A stretch of 64,000 nt of DNA, from positions 1,240,001 to 1,304,000 of the forward strand of contig NZ_MTQO01000054.1 of the NCBI RefSeq assembly GCF_001984155.1, in the 5' to 3' direction. The position numbers were made by a program, and so were the translations under genes. How positions within the stretch are numbered: the stretch's first letter is position 1; each line of letters opens with the position of its first letter. This document shows, one piece after another, positions 1 through 7,920 of this stretch. This DNA is from Actinosynnema sp. ALI-1.44 (GTDB taxonomy: Bacteria; Actinomycetota; Actinomycetes; Mycobacteriales; Pseudonocardiaceae). The notes beneath the pieces were generated by a model. That model had not been told where the DNA came from and did no database searches. It saw nothing but the letters and a program-made list of their open reading frames with translations.

Positions 1-339
1 GCCCGCAAGGCCGATGTGGTGGCGTTCGGCGCGCACGCCGGTGATCACGCCGTCTACCCGGACTGCCGACCAGAGTTCGTCGAGCGGTTCACCCGGTCAG
101 TCCGCACCGCCAACGAGGGACTGCTGGTCGACGATTTCGAGATCCTCGCCCCGTTTCTCACCCAGAGCAAGACCGACATCGTCCGCATCGGCGCGGCACT
201 GGAGGTTCCGTTCGAGCGGACGTGGTCGTGCTACCGGGGCGAGGCGACGCACTGCGGGACATGCGGAACCTGCACCGAACGCAAGGAAGCGTTCCAACAG
301 AACGGCATGACCGACCCCACCAGCTACCGCTGCGCGTGA
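1..339 (+). CDS. queC: 7-cyano-7-deazaguanine synthase, C-terminal part
   Basis: This is the 3' end of a gene whose start lies before the window; reading frame 1 is open from base 1 to the TGA at 337-339. The residues are typical of the QueC C-terminus: an AGDHAVYPDCRPEF segment, then a zinc-site cluster CYRGEATHCGTCGTC followed by ERKEAF. QueC is an ATP-dependent enzyme that converts 7-carboxy-7-deazaguanine plus ammonia to preQ0, using an adenylated intermediate. It is the first visible gene of a long plus-strand operon and fits the queD/queE genes found 23 kb downstream. The N-terminal PP-loop cannot be seen. The family assignment is secure; whether the gene is complete is unknown. Confidence 0.93.
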   Translation, partial: ARKADVVAFGAHAGDHAVYPDCRPEFVERFTRSVRTANEGLLVDDFEILAPFLTQSKTDIVRIGAALEVPFERTWSCYRGEATHCGTCGTCTERKEAFQQNGMTDPTSYRCA

Positions 340-343
340 AGAG

Positions 344-1333
344 GTGACGACGATGACGGAGGCGGAACTCGGCTCACCGGCTGGGCCGGGGCGGGGCCGT
401 CGTTCCTCGCGCCACGGCTCGCGCGTGTCGGGTTGCGAACCGGTACAACGTGGCGAGGGGATCGTTCCTGCCGCCCAAGCACCCAGCACGGTAGCGCAGC
501 AGGCAGCAACCCCGCCAGCGCCCTCCACCTCCGGACCGCAGTCACACTCGCTGATGCCCCTGCTGGCTGAGCCGTACCTGCGTCGCGCGTTGCGCCAATG
601 CGGCCGGCGAACCTCAGCACCCGGTGCCGACGGCATGACCTGGGGCTACCTCCGCCGCGAGGCCCGCGTGATGCTGCCGCAACTGGCCATCGAACTCGCT
701 AGCGGGACGTGGCAGCCCGGACCTGTCCGCGACGTGCAGGTGCCCACCTACACCGGCAAACAAATGCACATGTTCATCCCCACCGTGCGGGATCGACTGG
801 TGCACCGCGCGCTGCGAAACGCCCTCGAACCGGTGCTGGAAGCGGGTGCCTTCCGCGATTGGGTGTCCGGATTCCGGCCGCGCCGCAACCGCATCACCTC
901 ACTGCGCCAGGCCGCCGTCTTCGATCAGGCGGGCTTCCGGTGGATAGCCGATCTCGACGTCGCCTCGGTATCAGAAGGCGCGACGATCGACGAAGTCATC
1001 GACTGGCTCGCCGAGCACATCCACGACGGCACTTTCTTGGCCCGCCTGCGCACCGCGCTCGCCGCGATGCCCAGTCCGATCGCGCCGGGCTCCGGCCTGG
1101 CGCCCATACTGATCAACCTCCGGTTGTCCCAAGTGGACAAGAGAGTGACCGGGCTGCGAGTCGTCCGCTTCGCCGACAACTATGTCGCCTTCGCCCGAAC
1201 CCGCGAGGACGCACAGGAGGCGTTCTACACCATCAGCGACGCACTCCTGCAGCTTCGACTGCGGCCCAACGAGGCCAAGAGCCGCATCCGCGAAGACGCC
1301 AACGTCGAAGACCTGTTCCTGATCGGCGGCTGA
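344..1333 (+). CDS. Reverse-transcriptase-like protein with altered catalytic motif
   Basis: A 329-aa protein built like the RT domain of group II intron maturases. Landmarks are APGADGMTWGYL (RT1), TVRDRLVHRAL and WVSGFRPRRN (RT2), WIADLDVASV (RT3, first Asp kept), PGSGLAPILINLRLSQVD (RT4) and LLQLRLRPNEAKSRI (RT6). The YxDD box reads FADN, so the second catalytic Asp is replaced by Asn. The protein stops at the RT7 position (LFLIGG), so there is no thumb/X or endonuclease domain. The first 60 residues are low-complexity. It starts 4 bp after queC, at GTG 344 or ATG 353, and ends 3 bp before the FGE-fold gene, so it is clearly an operon member and not an intron. DNA polymerase activity is doubtful; a domesticated or structural role is my inference. 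Confidence 0.8.
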   Translation: MTTMTEAELGSPAGPGRGRRSSRHGSRVSGCEPVQRGEGIVPAAQAPSTVAQQAATPPAPSTSGPQSHSLMPLLAEPYLRRALRQCGRRTSAPGADGMTWGYLRREARVMLPQLAIELASGTWQPGPVRDVQVPTYTGKQMHMFIPTVRDRLVHRALRNALEPVLEAGAFRDWVSGFRPRRNRITSLRQAAVFDQAGFRWIADLDVASVSEGATIDEVIDWLAEHIHDGTFLARLRTALAAMPSPIAPGSGLAPILINLRLSQVDKRVTGLRVVRFADNYVAFARTREDAQEAFYTISDALLQLRLRPNEAKSRIREDANVEDLFLIGG

Positions 1334-1336
1334 GGC

Positions 1337-1894
1337 ATGAACCTGGAATGGATCGAGGTCACCGGAGGAGTCTGCGCATTCGGGGACGCCGCGCGCCCTA
1401 TCCAGGTCCCGACCCTGTTGTGGACGCGCACCCCGATCGCCTACGGACACCTGCCGAGCGAACACCCTGACCTTGGACTGCGGTTCCCCGTCACCGAGAT
1501 CAGCCACGCCGAGGCGACCGAGATCGCCGGCCGATTGGGCGGGCGGTTGCCGCGCTCGGCGAAGTGGGAGTGGATGGCTGCCGGCACTGGCCGCCGACGC
1601 TGGCCATGGAGCAACGAACCGTGGCAACCGGCGTTCGCGAACCTCCGGGACTCCGGGCACGACACGGTCACCCCGGTCGACACGCATCCCGACGGCGCCA
1701 CGCCCGAGGGCATACTCGATGTCGCGGGCAACGTGTGGGAATGGACCGCCAACACCGCGATGAGCAACGGAGTCGTCATCCGTGGCGGTTCGTACGCCGC
1801 GCCACCGTTGTACGCGCAGTGCACGTTCCTCAACGCCGCGCCCGCTGAACTGCGCTCGCGCGGCATCGGCCTGCGGGTGGTGCGCGAACCATGA
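1337..1894 (+). CDS. Formylglycine-generating-enzyme (SUMF1/EgtB-like) fold protein
   Basis: A 185-aa protein with the C-type-lectin-like fold signature of the FGE-sulfatase family: EWMAAGTGRRRWPW, then DVAGNVWEWT, then VIRGGSYA, and a C-terminal GIGLRVVRE. It is shorter than catalytic FGE/EgtB enzymes (about 300 aa), and the usual N-terminal GG-F-MG segment is reduced to TGGVCAFGD. In diversity-generating retroelements this fold is a common variable target next to an RT gene, and here it directly follows an RT-like gene. I see no template repeat. It could instead be a small non-haem-iron-type enzyme of the pathway. Its stop overlaps the next start (ATGA). Confidence 0.75.
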   Translation: MNLEWIEVTGGVCAFGDAARPIQVPTLLWTRTPIAYGHLPSEHPDLGLRFPVTEISHAEATEIAGRLGGRLPRSAKWEWMAAGTGRRRWPWSNEPWQPAFANLRDSGHDTVTPVDTHPDGATPEGILDVAGNVWEWTANTAMSNGVVIRGGSYAAPPLYAQCTFLNAAPAELRSRGIGLRVVREP

Positions 1895-2379
1895 CCCTTC
1901 GGCCGCCCAGCACTCGCATCCTCTCACCCGAGCAGGGTTTGATCATCCTCAACTGTTCACGGGAGAAGCTCGTCACGAGCGTCCCCGTTGCTGCGCTTGA
2001 TCTCTACCAAGGTGCGTGCGTTCCGCTCGCGCGTGAACACTTCGCCGCCGATCCGGCTCGCCGAGCCCGCATCCGTATCCTCTCGGCCGCACACGGCCTG
2101 CTGCGACCCGAGAACGCGATCAGCACCTACGACCACCGGCTCACGAACAGGGTCGAAGCCATGCGCCTGCACGAGCGGACGGTCTCCGCGCAACTGGACG
2201 CCGAACTCGCCGAGACACCGTCATTGCGGCACATGCTGATCGTGGTCGAGCCGTTGTATCTGCTCGCCTTGCAGCGCGTGTTCGACCACCTTGACCGGTT
2301 TGATCAGATCGCGCTCATCCCGAACCCGTGGGGGTGGCCGGAAGGGTTGACCTACCTCCACCAATGGGGGTGGGCGTGA
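1891..2379 (+). CDS. DUF6884-like protein
   Basis: A 162-aa protein. Visible signature: LIILNCSREK near the N-terminus, ALDLYQGACVPLAREH, then RIRILSAAHGLLRPE and ISTYDHRL. This CS..K / LY.G / ILSA.HGLL / YD pattern matches, from memory, small proteins annotated DUF6884. That family has been noted around tgtA5-type (archaeosine/DpdA-like) transglycosylases, but its activity is not established. It is coupled to both neighbours by overlaps (ATGA upstream, GTGA downstream). The association with queC here supports a role in deazaguanine or base chemistry, which is inference. Confidence 0.6.
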   Translation: MTLRPPSTRILSPEQGLIILNCSREKLVTSVPVAALDLYQGACVPLAREHFAADPARRARIRILSAAHGLLRPENAISTYDHRLTNRVEAMRLHERTVSAQLDAELAETPSLRHMLIVVEPLYLLALQRVFDHLDRFDQIALIPNPWGWPEGLTYLHQWGWA

Positions 2380-3410
2380 CCACGATGTATGAGGAACTGT
2401 TGCGCCGCAACAATTTTCACACCAGCAGCACTCGCAGCTGGGAAGCCATATCCGGGATCGGGTGGCACGAGCCCACACCGTCGGAGCTGTCACTGGCCGC
2501 CGTGCGCACCCTTTCGGTCGTTGTCCCGGCCTACAACGTCAGCTACTGCCTGCCGGCCGTGCTCGACGCCCTGGAAGGCCAGCACCACCGGTACAGGTTC
2601 GAGGTCATCGTTGTCGACGACGCCAGCACCGACACCACGGCCGCCATCGCCGCCCAGCACCCGGTCGTCACCACGGTCCTGCGGCTGCCAGAACGCGCGG
2701 GCGGGGCCACCGCACGCAACCTCGGCACCGCGCTCGCGCGCGGGCAGACGGTGCTCTACCTCGACGCCGACATGGTCCTGCCCCCACACGTGATCACCGA
2801 CATCGCCGCCCGCGCCACCGACACCACCGTGCTCGTCGGGTTCCGCCACAACCTCCCCTACGACCTGCACCAGGGCGGACGCGGCGTCCCGGCCGACCAT
2901 CCCCACCTCGCCGCAGACCATCGAGTCGTGTGGCGGCCCCCGGTCGGCCGCCCGTTGCTCTATACCGGCATCACCCTGACCAAGCGCCTCGACGGCCGCC
3001 CGCTGGACCACACCCGCGACTTCGTCGATCTGGGCTATGGCCAGCGCTATGTCGACTGGGACCTGCCCCGCATGGTCGTCACCTGCCTCGTCGCCGTTCC
3101 ACGCGCCGCCGTCCTGAACGTCGGCGGGTTCGATCCCGAGTTCGGGCGGATCGGCTGGGGCTTGGAAGACACCTACCTTGGCGCGTGCCTGATCGCCGCC
3201 GGGCTGCTGGTGATCCCGCTGCGGCAGGTCGTTGGATTCCACCTCGATCCACCCGACGCCGACGAGCAATGGCAACGCAAGCTCGCCACCTGGCCCGACA
3301 CCCTCGCTCGCTACTGGGACCTGATGCGGCGGCCTGCCCCGGCCGGCCGCGCCTGCTCATTCACCGCCGCGATGACCGAGCTGCTGCGCACCTGCGAGGT
3401 ACTGCGATGA
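2376..3410 (+). CDS. Family 2 glycosyltransferase (GT-A fold)
   Basis: About 344 aa from GTG 2376, whose GTGA overlaps the preceding stop; ATG 2385 is an alternative. GT-A features in order: RTLSVVVPAYNVSYCLP, EVIVVDDASTDTT, ARNLGTALARG, and VLYLDADMVLP holding the DxD metal/nucleotide-sugar site. Near the C-terminus GGFDPEFGRIGWGLEDTYLG is the acceptor-side motif seen in chondroitin-synthase-type GT2 enzymes. No membrane helices are evident, so it should be a cytosolic sugar transferase. With the GT-B enzyme and PIG-L deacetylase of the same operon it implies a sugar attached to an operon product. The acceptor is unknown. Confidence 0.85.
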   Translation: MTTMYEELLRRNNFHTSSTRSWEAISGIGWHEPTPSELSLAAVRTLSVVVPAYNVSYCLPAVLDALEGQHHRYRFEVIVVDDASTDTTAAIAAQHPVVTTVLRLPERAGGATARNLGTALARGQTVLYLDADMVLPPHVITDIAARATDTTVLVGFRHNLPYDLHQGGRGVPADHPHLAADHRVVWRPPVGRPLLYTGITLTKRLDGRPLDHTRDFVDLGYGQRYVDWDLPRMVVTCLVAVPRAAVLNVGGFDPEFGRIGWGLEDTYLGACLIAAGLLVIPLRQVVGFHLDPPDADEQWQRKLATWPDTLARYWDLMRRPAPAGRACSFTAAMTELLRTCEVLR

Positions 3411-3490
3411 CCTCACCTGCACTAGCGACGGTTGCCAACACCGAATGCCGCCACGACGGCACTGACCAGAAAGAAGACGCTGCTCGATGA
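3407..3490 (+). CDS. Mini-ORF, 27 aa, coupled on both sides
   Basis: ATG 3407 overlaps the glycosyltransferase stop (ATGA), and its own TGA overlaps the next ATG at 3487. The peptide starts MTSPALATVANTECRHDG and is hydrophilic with one Cys. It may exist only to hand ribosomes from one gene to the next, or it may be a genuine small product. Two other 22-24-codon ORFs in this window have the same arrangement. Confidence 0.5.
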   Translation: MTSPALATVANTECRHDGTDQKEDAAR

Positions 3491-3801
3491 TCGACCCGAT
3501 CTCCCTCGCGGTGGGCGCTGGCCTGTTCGGCGCAGGGCTGCTGGTCGGCACACTGACCCGCCGCCAATCCGCCGCAGGCATCACCCCGAAACCGATCTGC
3601 GGCTGCTCGCACGGATTGGAACAGCACGACCCCGACACCAAGGAGTGCCACGGCCAGATCTTGCACAAGGACGCGCGCACCAAGGGCGGTTCCTGGATCG
3701 GCAACCAGTGGGTGCCCTGCACCTGCCGCCAGTACGTCGGCCCGAAGCCGTTCGAGGAGCTGTACGCCCCGCCGCTGCTGCCGCCGCAGGACATGCCATG
3801 A
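3487..3801 (+). CDS. Small membrane-anchored Cys-rich protein
   Basis: A 104-aa protein. Residues about 5-23 form one hydrophobic helix (ISLAVGAGLFGAGLLVG), so it is probably anchored in the membrane. A metal-site-like set follows: CGCSHGLEQH, then KECHGQILH, then WVPCTCRQYVG, giving four CxC cysteines plus Cys and His residues that could bind zinc. I do not know a named family; similar small proteins occur in actinobacterial mobile elements. It is joined by ATGA overlaps to the mini-ORF before and the radical SAM gene after. Confidence 0.65.
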   Translation: MIDPISLAVGAGLFGAGLLVGTLTRRQSAAGITPKPICGCSHGLEQHDPDTKECHGQILHKDARTKGGSWIGNQWVPCTCRQYVGPKPFEELYAPPLLPPQDMP

Positions 3802-4766
3802 CAGAGCCACGCATTGCCCCAACGCGCACTTTCGCGGCGCGCCCACACAGCACCGGGCTCGTCGTGCATGATCCGCTGACCGGGCTGACCCACCGCGCAG
3901 GGACCGAACTCGCCTCCGGCCGTGTCCGACTGTCGGACACCGACGTCGCCTCCTTGCCTGAGATCCACCCGGCAGCCATGCAGGCCGACGTGCCCATCAG
4001 CGTGTGCTGGTCGCCCCTGGTGCGCTGCAATCTCGCCTGTCCTCACTGCCTGGACGACAAGTCCGTGCCCGAACTGGCCCGGCCCGACCGCTACCGCATC
4101 GCGCACCTGCTCGCCGAGTCCGCGGTCCTGGGCGTGGACATCTCCGGTGGCGAACCGCTGCTGCTGCGCGAACTGCCCGTGCTGATCGACATCCTCGTCG
4201 CGGGCGGCAGCGCGGTCAGTGTCACCACCAACGGAACACACCTGGCCCGCCGCGCCGAAGCCCTCGCCGCCCGCGTGGACGCCGTCCGCATCAGCCTGGA
4301 CGGCCCGGACGCCGAACGCCACGACCACTGGCGCGGCACAGGCAGCTTCGATCGCGCCGTCGCCGGAATCCGCGCGGCGGTAGCCCACGGCATCCCGACC
4401 CAGATCCAGACCGTGCTCCTGCGCTCCACCGCGTGGGCCAGCGTCCGGCCGATGGTCGAGCTGGCAGCCGCGCTCGGCGTGTACGGGGTGACCTTCCTGC
4501 AGATGCTCCCCATCGGGGAAGGCGCCGTGCTGGCCGACGCCGAGCAGCTGACCGACGACGAGGCCACCGAACTCCTTGCCGAACTGAACACCACCTCGGC
4601 TGTACCCGTTCGCCTGCGCACTCGCGAGGCGGCCGGGGGTTTCACGGTGATCCGCGCCGACGGTCACGTGTGGCGCAACCAGCCGGACGCACACGCCATC
4701 AACTCCCTCCGCCCACTGCTCAGTATCAACGACCTCGCACTGACGGCACGGGACGGCTCGGCATGA
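3798..4766 (+). CDS. Radical SAM protein
   Basis: A 322-aa protein. RCNLACPHCLDD carries the CxxxCxxC site for a [4Fe-4S] cluster and SAM. VDISGGEPLLLREL is the GGEP SAM-binding motif; SVTTNGTHL and AVRISLDGPDAERHD are typical barrel strands. The C-terminal 60 residues lack Cys, so there is no SPASM auxiliary-cluster domain. The substrate cannot be read from sequence. In this operon it could modify the deazapurine or its sugar. Translation starts at ATG 3798 overlapping the previous TGA, and the stop overlaps the following 24-codon ORF. Confidence 0.88.
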   Translation: MTEPRIAPTRTFAARPHSTGLVVHDPLTGLTHRAGTELASGRVRLSDTDVASLPEIHPAAMQADVPISVCWSPLVRCNLACPHCLDDKSVPELARPDRYRIAHLLAESAVLGVDISGGEPLLLRELPVLIDILVAGGSAVSVTTNGTHLARRAEALAARVDAVRISLDGPDAERHDHWRGTGSFDRAVAGIRAAVAHGIPTQIQTVLLRSTAWASVRPMVELAAALGVYGVTFLQMLPIGEGAVLADAEQLTDDEATELLAELNTTSAVPVRLRTREAAGGFTVIRADGHVWRNQPDAHAINSLRPLLSINDLALTARDGSA

Positions 4767-4837
4767 ACGGCTCCTCGAACGGTCTCGGCGTAGTCCAGCG
4801 GCGGGCACGCACCGCGCCACGGGAGGCCAGGCGATGA
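4763..4837 (+). CDS. Mini-ORF, 24 aa, coupled on both sides
   Basis: ATG 4763 overlaps the radical SAM stop and its TGA overlaps ATG 4834 of the HTH gene. The peptide is basic (ends RRARTAPREARR). Same architecture as the ORFs at 3407 and 25574. A product is not proven; translational relay is the simplest reading. Confidence 0.45.
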   Translation: MNGSSNGLGVVQRRARTAPREARR

Positions 4838-5411
4838 ACACGCCCACGAGCGACCAACTCGACCGCTTCGCACGGGTGCTGGGCGACCAGCTGCGAACTG
4901 CGCGGAAGGAACGCGGCTGGACCCGCAACAGATGCGTGCCGAGATAGGCGCCGACGACGAAGACGAGGTATCCCTGCAAACCCTCGCCACCTACGAACTC
5001 GGCACACGCCGTATCTCCGTCGAGCGGCCGGTCGAACTGTGCCCTGTGCTGAAGCAGCGGCCGGACACGCTGTTGCTCCGCGCGACCACCCTCGCGTTCG
5101 GCAGTGATCACGACAGTCCAGTGACAGTTGACCCGTCGGCCCTCGCGCACACGACCGATCCCCGGCTGCAGCCTCTCCAGCGATGGGCCAGGGTCCGCGC
5201 CCGCCAGTGCCCAGGAGGACGAACGCCTGTCGAAGAACTCGACATCCACGCGCTGACCGCACTCGCCGGGATCGCCGGATCCACTGTGTACGACCTCGTG
5301 CAAGCCCTGCGTGATCTCCGAGGCGCTGAGGTCCCAGACCACCCCGCTGACGCGAATCCCTTGCTCCTCAACGAATGGACCTCGCATGACCAACACAAGC
5401 CGTGTTTTTGA
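4834..5411 (+). pseudogene. XRE-type HTH protein, frameshifted
   Basis: Two pieces of one protein lie in different frames. Frame 1 from ATG 4834 gives MNTPTSDQLDRFARVLG to RKERGWT and then runs into a TAG. Frame 3 from about 4920 gives QQMRAEIG, SLQTLATYELGTRRIS and continues to the TGA at 5411. Joined, they form an HTH domain (LRTARKERGWT.QQMRAEIG) followed by about 110 residues, like 160-190-aa XRE proteins of actinobacterial elements. The break lies near 4918-4925. It may be a real null allele, a sequence error, or less likely recoding. The downstream phosphoribosyltransferase start overlaps its end. Confidence 0.7.
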
Positions 5412-5949
5412 GCACCGCCAGATCTGGCGCTTGACTCCGAACGCCCTCCGCGAGGCCACCACGCTGCTGGCCGGCGCGATCCTGCGCGATCACCAGCCGG
5501 TCCAGCACGTCATCGGCATCGCCAACGGCGGCGTCGCGCCAGCCCGCATGATCGCCTCCACACTCGAGGTGAAAGCCCGCACGGTCCGCGCCCGCCACAA
5601 CACCGGCGACGCGACTTACCAGCAGGCCACAGGCAAGGTGACGGTCGACCTCGACCCGCTGACCCGCGCACTGAACGGTCAACGGATGAAAGGCAGGGTG
5701 CTGGTGGTGGACGACATCTGCGGCAGCGGAGCCACACTTCGGCGTCTCCGGCACGACCTCGCACCCTTGCTCAGCCCGAGCGCGACGATGCTGACCGCGG
5801 TCCTGTGCCTCAACACCGGGGCGGCCACGCTACCGGACTACTCGATCTGGACCGTCTCGGACTGGGTCGTCTTTCCCTGGGAGAAGCCGCCCGCCGACCA
5901 CGACACCACACCGCTGCCACGCCCGGAGGAGGTCCTCCGCCATGCCTAA
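5386..5949 (+). CDS. Phosphoribosyltransferase-family protein
   Basis: 187 aa from ATG 5386. The PRPP-binding loop is clear: VLVVDDICGSGATL preceded by hydrophobic residues. Near the N-terminus HVIGIANGGVAPARMIAS matches the GG.P substrate-side loop of type I PRTases, and FPWEKP at the end resembles xanthine/hypoxanthine PRTases. It could join a purine or 7-deazapurine base to PRPP, as a PRTase does in the toyocamycin pathway, or could be a salvage enzyme. It starts inside the end of the HTH gene and overlaps the GT-B gene by 8 bp. Confidence 0.8.
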   Translation: MTNTSRVFEHRQIWRLTPNALREATTLLAGAILRDHQPVQHVIGIANGGVAPARMIASTLEVKARTVRARHNTGDATYQQATGKVTVDLDPLTRALNGQRMKGRVLVVDDICGSGATLRRLRHDLAPLLSPSATMLTAVLCLNTGAATLPDYSIWTVSDWVVFPWEKPPADHDTTPLPRPEEVLRHA

Positions 5950-7063
5950 CCAACCCCCGTTGACCGTCGCGTTCGTCCTGGCCTCCTATACCCCGAACGC
6001 GCCAGCCGGGATCGAACGCGCCACCGCCGCCCTCGCCCACGGACTGCGCCAGCTCGGCCACCGCAGCCTCATCCTGACCGCCGCTCCGATCGACACCCCG
6101 GACGACAACGTGGTGAGAGTGTGCTCGGTGGGCGTCGATTTCCCCTGCGACGATGACGAATTGCGCGACGCGATCAGCACCCACGGGCAAGACGTCCTGC
6201 TCGCCGCCGAACTGTGCGAGCTGTACCGCAAGCACCGGGTCGACGTCGCCGTCTACACCGACGGCTTGTGGGGCCTCGGCCGAGCCGCGCCGGTCAGCCG
6301 GGCGCGCTCGGTACTGGCCATGCACGTCGTCGGCCACGACCAAGACCTCGCGCCCGCCCTCGAACGCTCCGATCTCGTGATCGCACCGTCCCAGACGGTG
6401 CTCGACCAGGCACACGATCGCGGCTACGACACCGACCATTGGCAGATCGTGCCCAACGCCCTGCTCCATGACCACGCACCACCACCCGAGTCACGACGGG
6501 AAGCGCTGCGACGGCACGGCCCGATCCGGATCCTGGCCCGGCTCGGACCGGAGAAGAACATCCGGACCTTGCTGGACGCCGGGCGCCTGGTCGACAGGAC
6601 AATCGAGGTGATCGTCGGCGAGGCCGGATTCGAGATCACCGCCGGCGGCCAGGCGACCGAACTTGACCAGTGCCGCTACTCGGCGGCCCACCTCAAACTC
6701 GGCACCATCCACGGCGACGCCCTCGGCTGGCTCCAGGTGCCGCCCTGGCTCGCACAGGCTGCGGTGGTCATCGTGCCCTCGCTGCGCGAGACCTTCGGAC
6801 TGGTCGCGCTCGAGGCCATGAGCGTCGGCACCCCGGTGATCGCCTTCGACGTGGGCAACCTGCCCACCTTGGTCGGCACCGGCGATGGAGCTGGCGGGGT
6901 GATCGTCCCCCGATCGGGGGGCGAGCACGGCCTCTGGCGCGCCGCCGAGCACCTGCTCGAAGATCCGCTACGCTACGCCGAACTATCCAGGGCTGCGTAC
7001 TACCGCTCGCGGGACTATCTGCCCACCACAGTCGCCGAGACATTCGTAAAGGCGGTGCGGTGA
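5942..7063 (+). CDS. GT-B glycosyltransferase (family 4 type)
   Basis: A 373-aa two-domain transferase. The N-terminal half has AFVLASYTPNAPAGIERA, the glycine loop of GT-B folds. The C-terminal half has ILARLGPEKNIRTLLDA (GPEKN) and ETFGLVALEAM, the E-x7-E motif, then GTPVIAFDVGNLPTLV. GT4 enzymes usually transfer from UDP- or GDP-sugars with retention. With PIG-L downstream, a GlcNAc-transfer-then-deacetylation pair, as in mycothiol biosynthesis, is an attractive inference. The stop TGA and the next ATG overlap in TGATG at 7061-7065. Confidence 0.87.
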   Translation: MPNQPPLTVAFVLASYTPNAPAGIERATAALAHGLRQLGHRSLILTAAPIDTPDDNVVRVCSVGVDFPCDDDELRDAISTHGQDVLLAAELCELYRKHRVDVAVYTDGLWGLGRAAPVSRARSVLAMHVVGHDQDLAPALERSDLVIAPSQTVLDQAHDRGYDTDHWQIVPNALLHDHAPPPESRREALRRHGPIRILARLGPEKNIRTLLDAGRLVDRTIEVIVGEAGFEITAGGQATELDQCRYSAAHLKLGTIHGDALGWLQVPPWLAQAAVVIVPSLRETFGLVALEAMSVGTPVIAFDVGNLPTLVGTGDGAGGVIVPRSGGEHGLWRAAEHLLEDPLRYAELSRAAYYRSRDYLPTTVAETFVKAVR

Positions 7064-7920
7064 TGCCTGCTGGCGTCCCTCTGCTCCTGGTTGACGGTCA
7101 CAACCTCCTCTGGCGCGCGGCCTTCGGATTCCCCGCCGCGATCCTCTCCCGCGACAAGGCCCGCGACCTGACCGCGGAGTTCGGGTTCTTCGCCCTCCTG
7201 CGCGTCGCCATCCGCGAAGAACTGCCTGAGCCACCCGAAGTGCTCGTGGTATTCGACGGCGAACACGGCGCCACCGAGCGCAAGGACAGCGACGCCGACT
7301 ACAAAGCCAACCGCGTCCTCGACGAAGCCGCGCTCAAACCCTTGCGCGCGATCCCGCACGTCCAGCGGGCACTGACCGACTACGGCATCGCCTGGATCGA
7401 GATCGACACCGCCGAAGCCGACGACGTGATCGCCACCCTCGTCAAGGTCACCCGTAACCAGGCACCCGAGCGGCAGGTGCGGATCATGTCCGGCGATCGC
7501 GACTTTTACCAACTCGTCGACGACCGGGTCCACGCGCTCAACACCGTAATGAAACGTGGCCGACGACACATCGGCCCGGCCGAGGTCGTCGAACGCTACG
7601 GCGTCACACCGGACCAGTGGCCCGACTTCTGCGCGCTGAAGGGCGACTCCGCCGACAACATCCCAGGGGTGAAGGGAATCGGTGAAGGCACGGCAACCAA
7701 GCTCCTGGCCGGCGGGCTGCACCTCGACCAGCTTCTCGCCTCCGGACGGCTGACTGGGGCGAAGAAGACCAAAGTCATCGACGCCTGGGAGCAGGTGCTC
7801 GCCTGGCGCGACCTCATCCGGATGCGCACCGACCTCGACCTCCCACACCACCCGACCGGCCACCCCACGCGCGAGCTGCCCAAGCCGGCCGACGTCATCG
7901 AGAAGCTCGGGCTCTGGTGA
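7063..7920 (+). CDS. FEN/PolI-type 5'-3' exonuclease
   Basis: A 285-aa protein equal to a free-standing 5'-nuclease domain. Motifs: LLLVDGHNLLWRAAFGFP, VLVVFDGEHGATERK, TAEADDVIATLV, IMSGDRDFYQLVDD (carboxylate metal ligands) and the H3TH segment CALKGDSADNIPGVKGIGE. The family cleaves 5' flaps and degrades from 5' ends, using two metals. A nuclease is unexpected in a sugar/base pathway. It suggests action on nucleic acid, such as modification-linked processing or element maintenance. Coupled by overlaps to both neighbours (ATG 7063 and GTGA at 7917). Confidence 0.9.
   Translation: MPAGVPLLLVDGHNLLWRAAFGFPAAILSRDKARDLTAEFGFFALLRVAIREELPEPPEVLVVFDGEHGATERKDSDADYKANRVLDEAALKPLRAIPHVQRALTDYGIAWIEIDTAEADDVIATLVKVTRNQAPERQVRIMSGDRDFYQLVDDRVHALNTVMKRGRRHIGPAEVVERYGVTPDQWPDFCALKGDSADNIPGVKGIGEGTATKLLAGGLHLDQLLASGRLTGAKKTKVIDAWEQVLAWRDLIRMRTDLDLPHHPTGHPTRELPKPADVIEKLGLW

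Noticed and set aside
1780-1894. Variable region of a working diversity-generating retroelement
   Set aside because: No second approximate copy of this segment is seen near the RT gene, there is no Avd gene, and the RT catalytic box is altered.
3357-5462. 701-codon minus-strand open frame
   Set aside because: It is the antisense shadow of the radical SAM, Cys-rich and HTH genes, which show family motifs and coupled starts on the plus strand.
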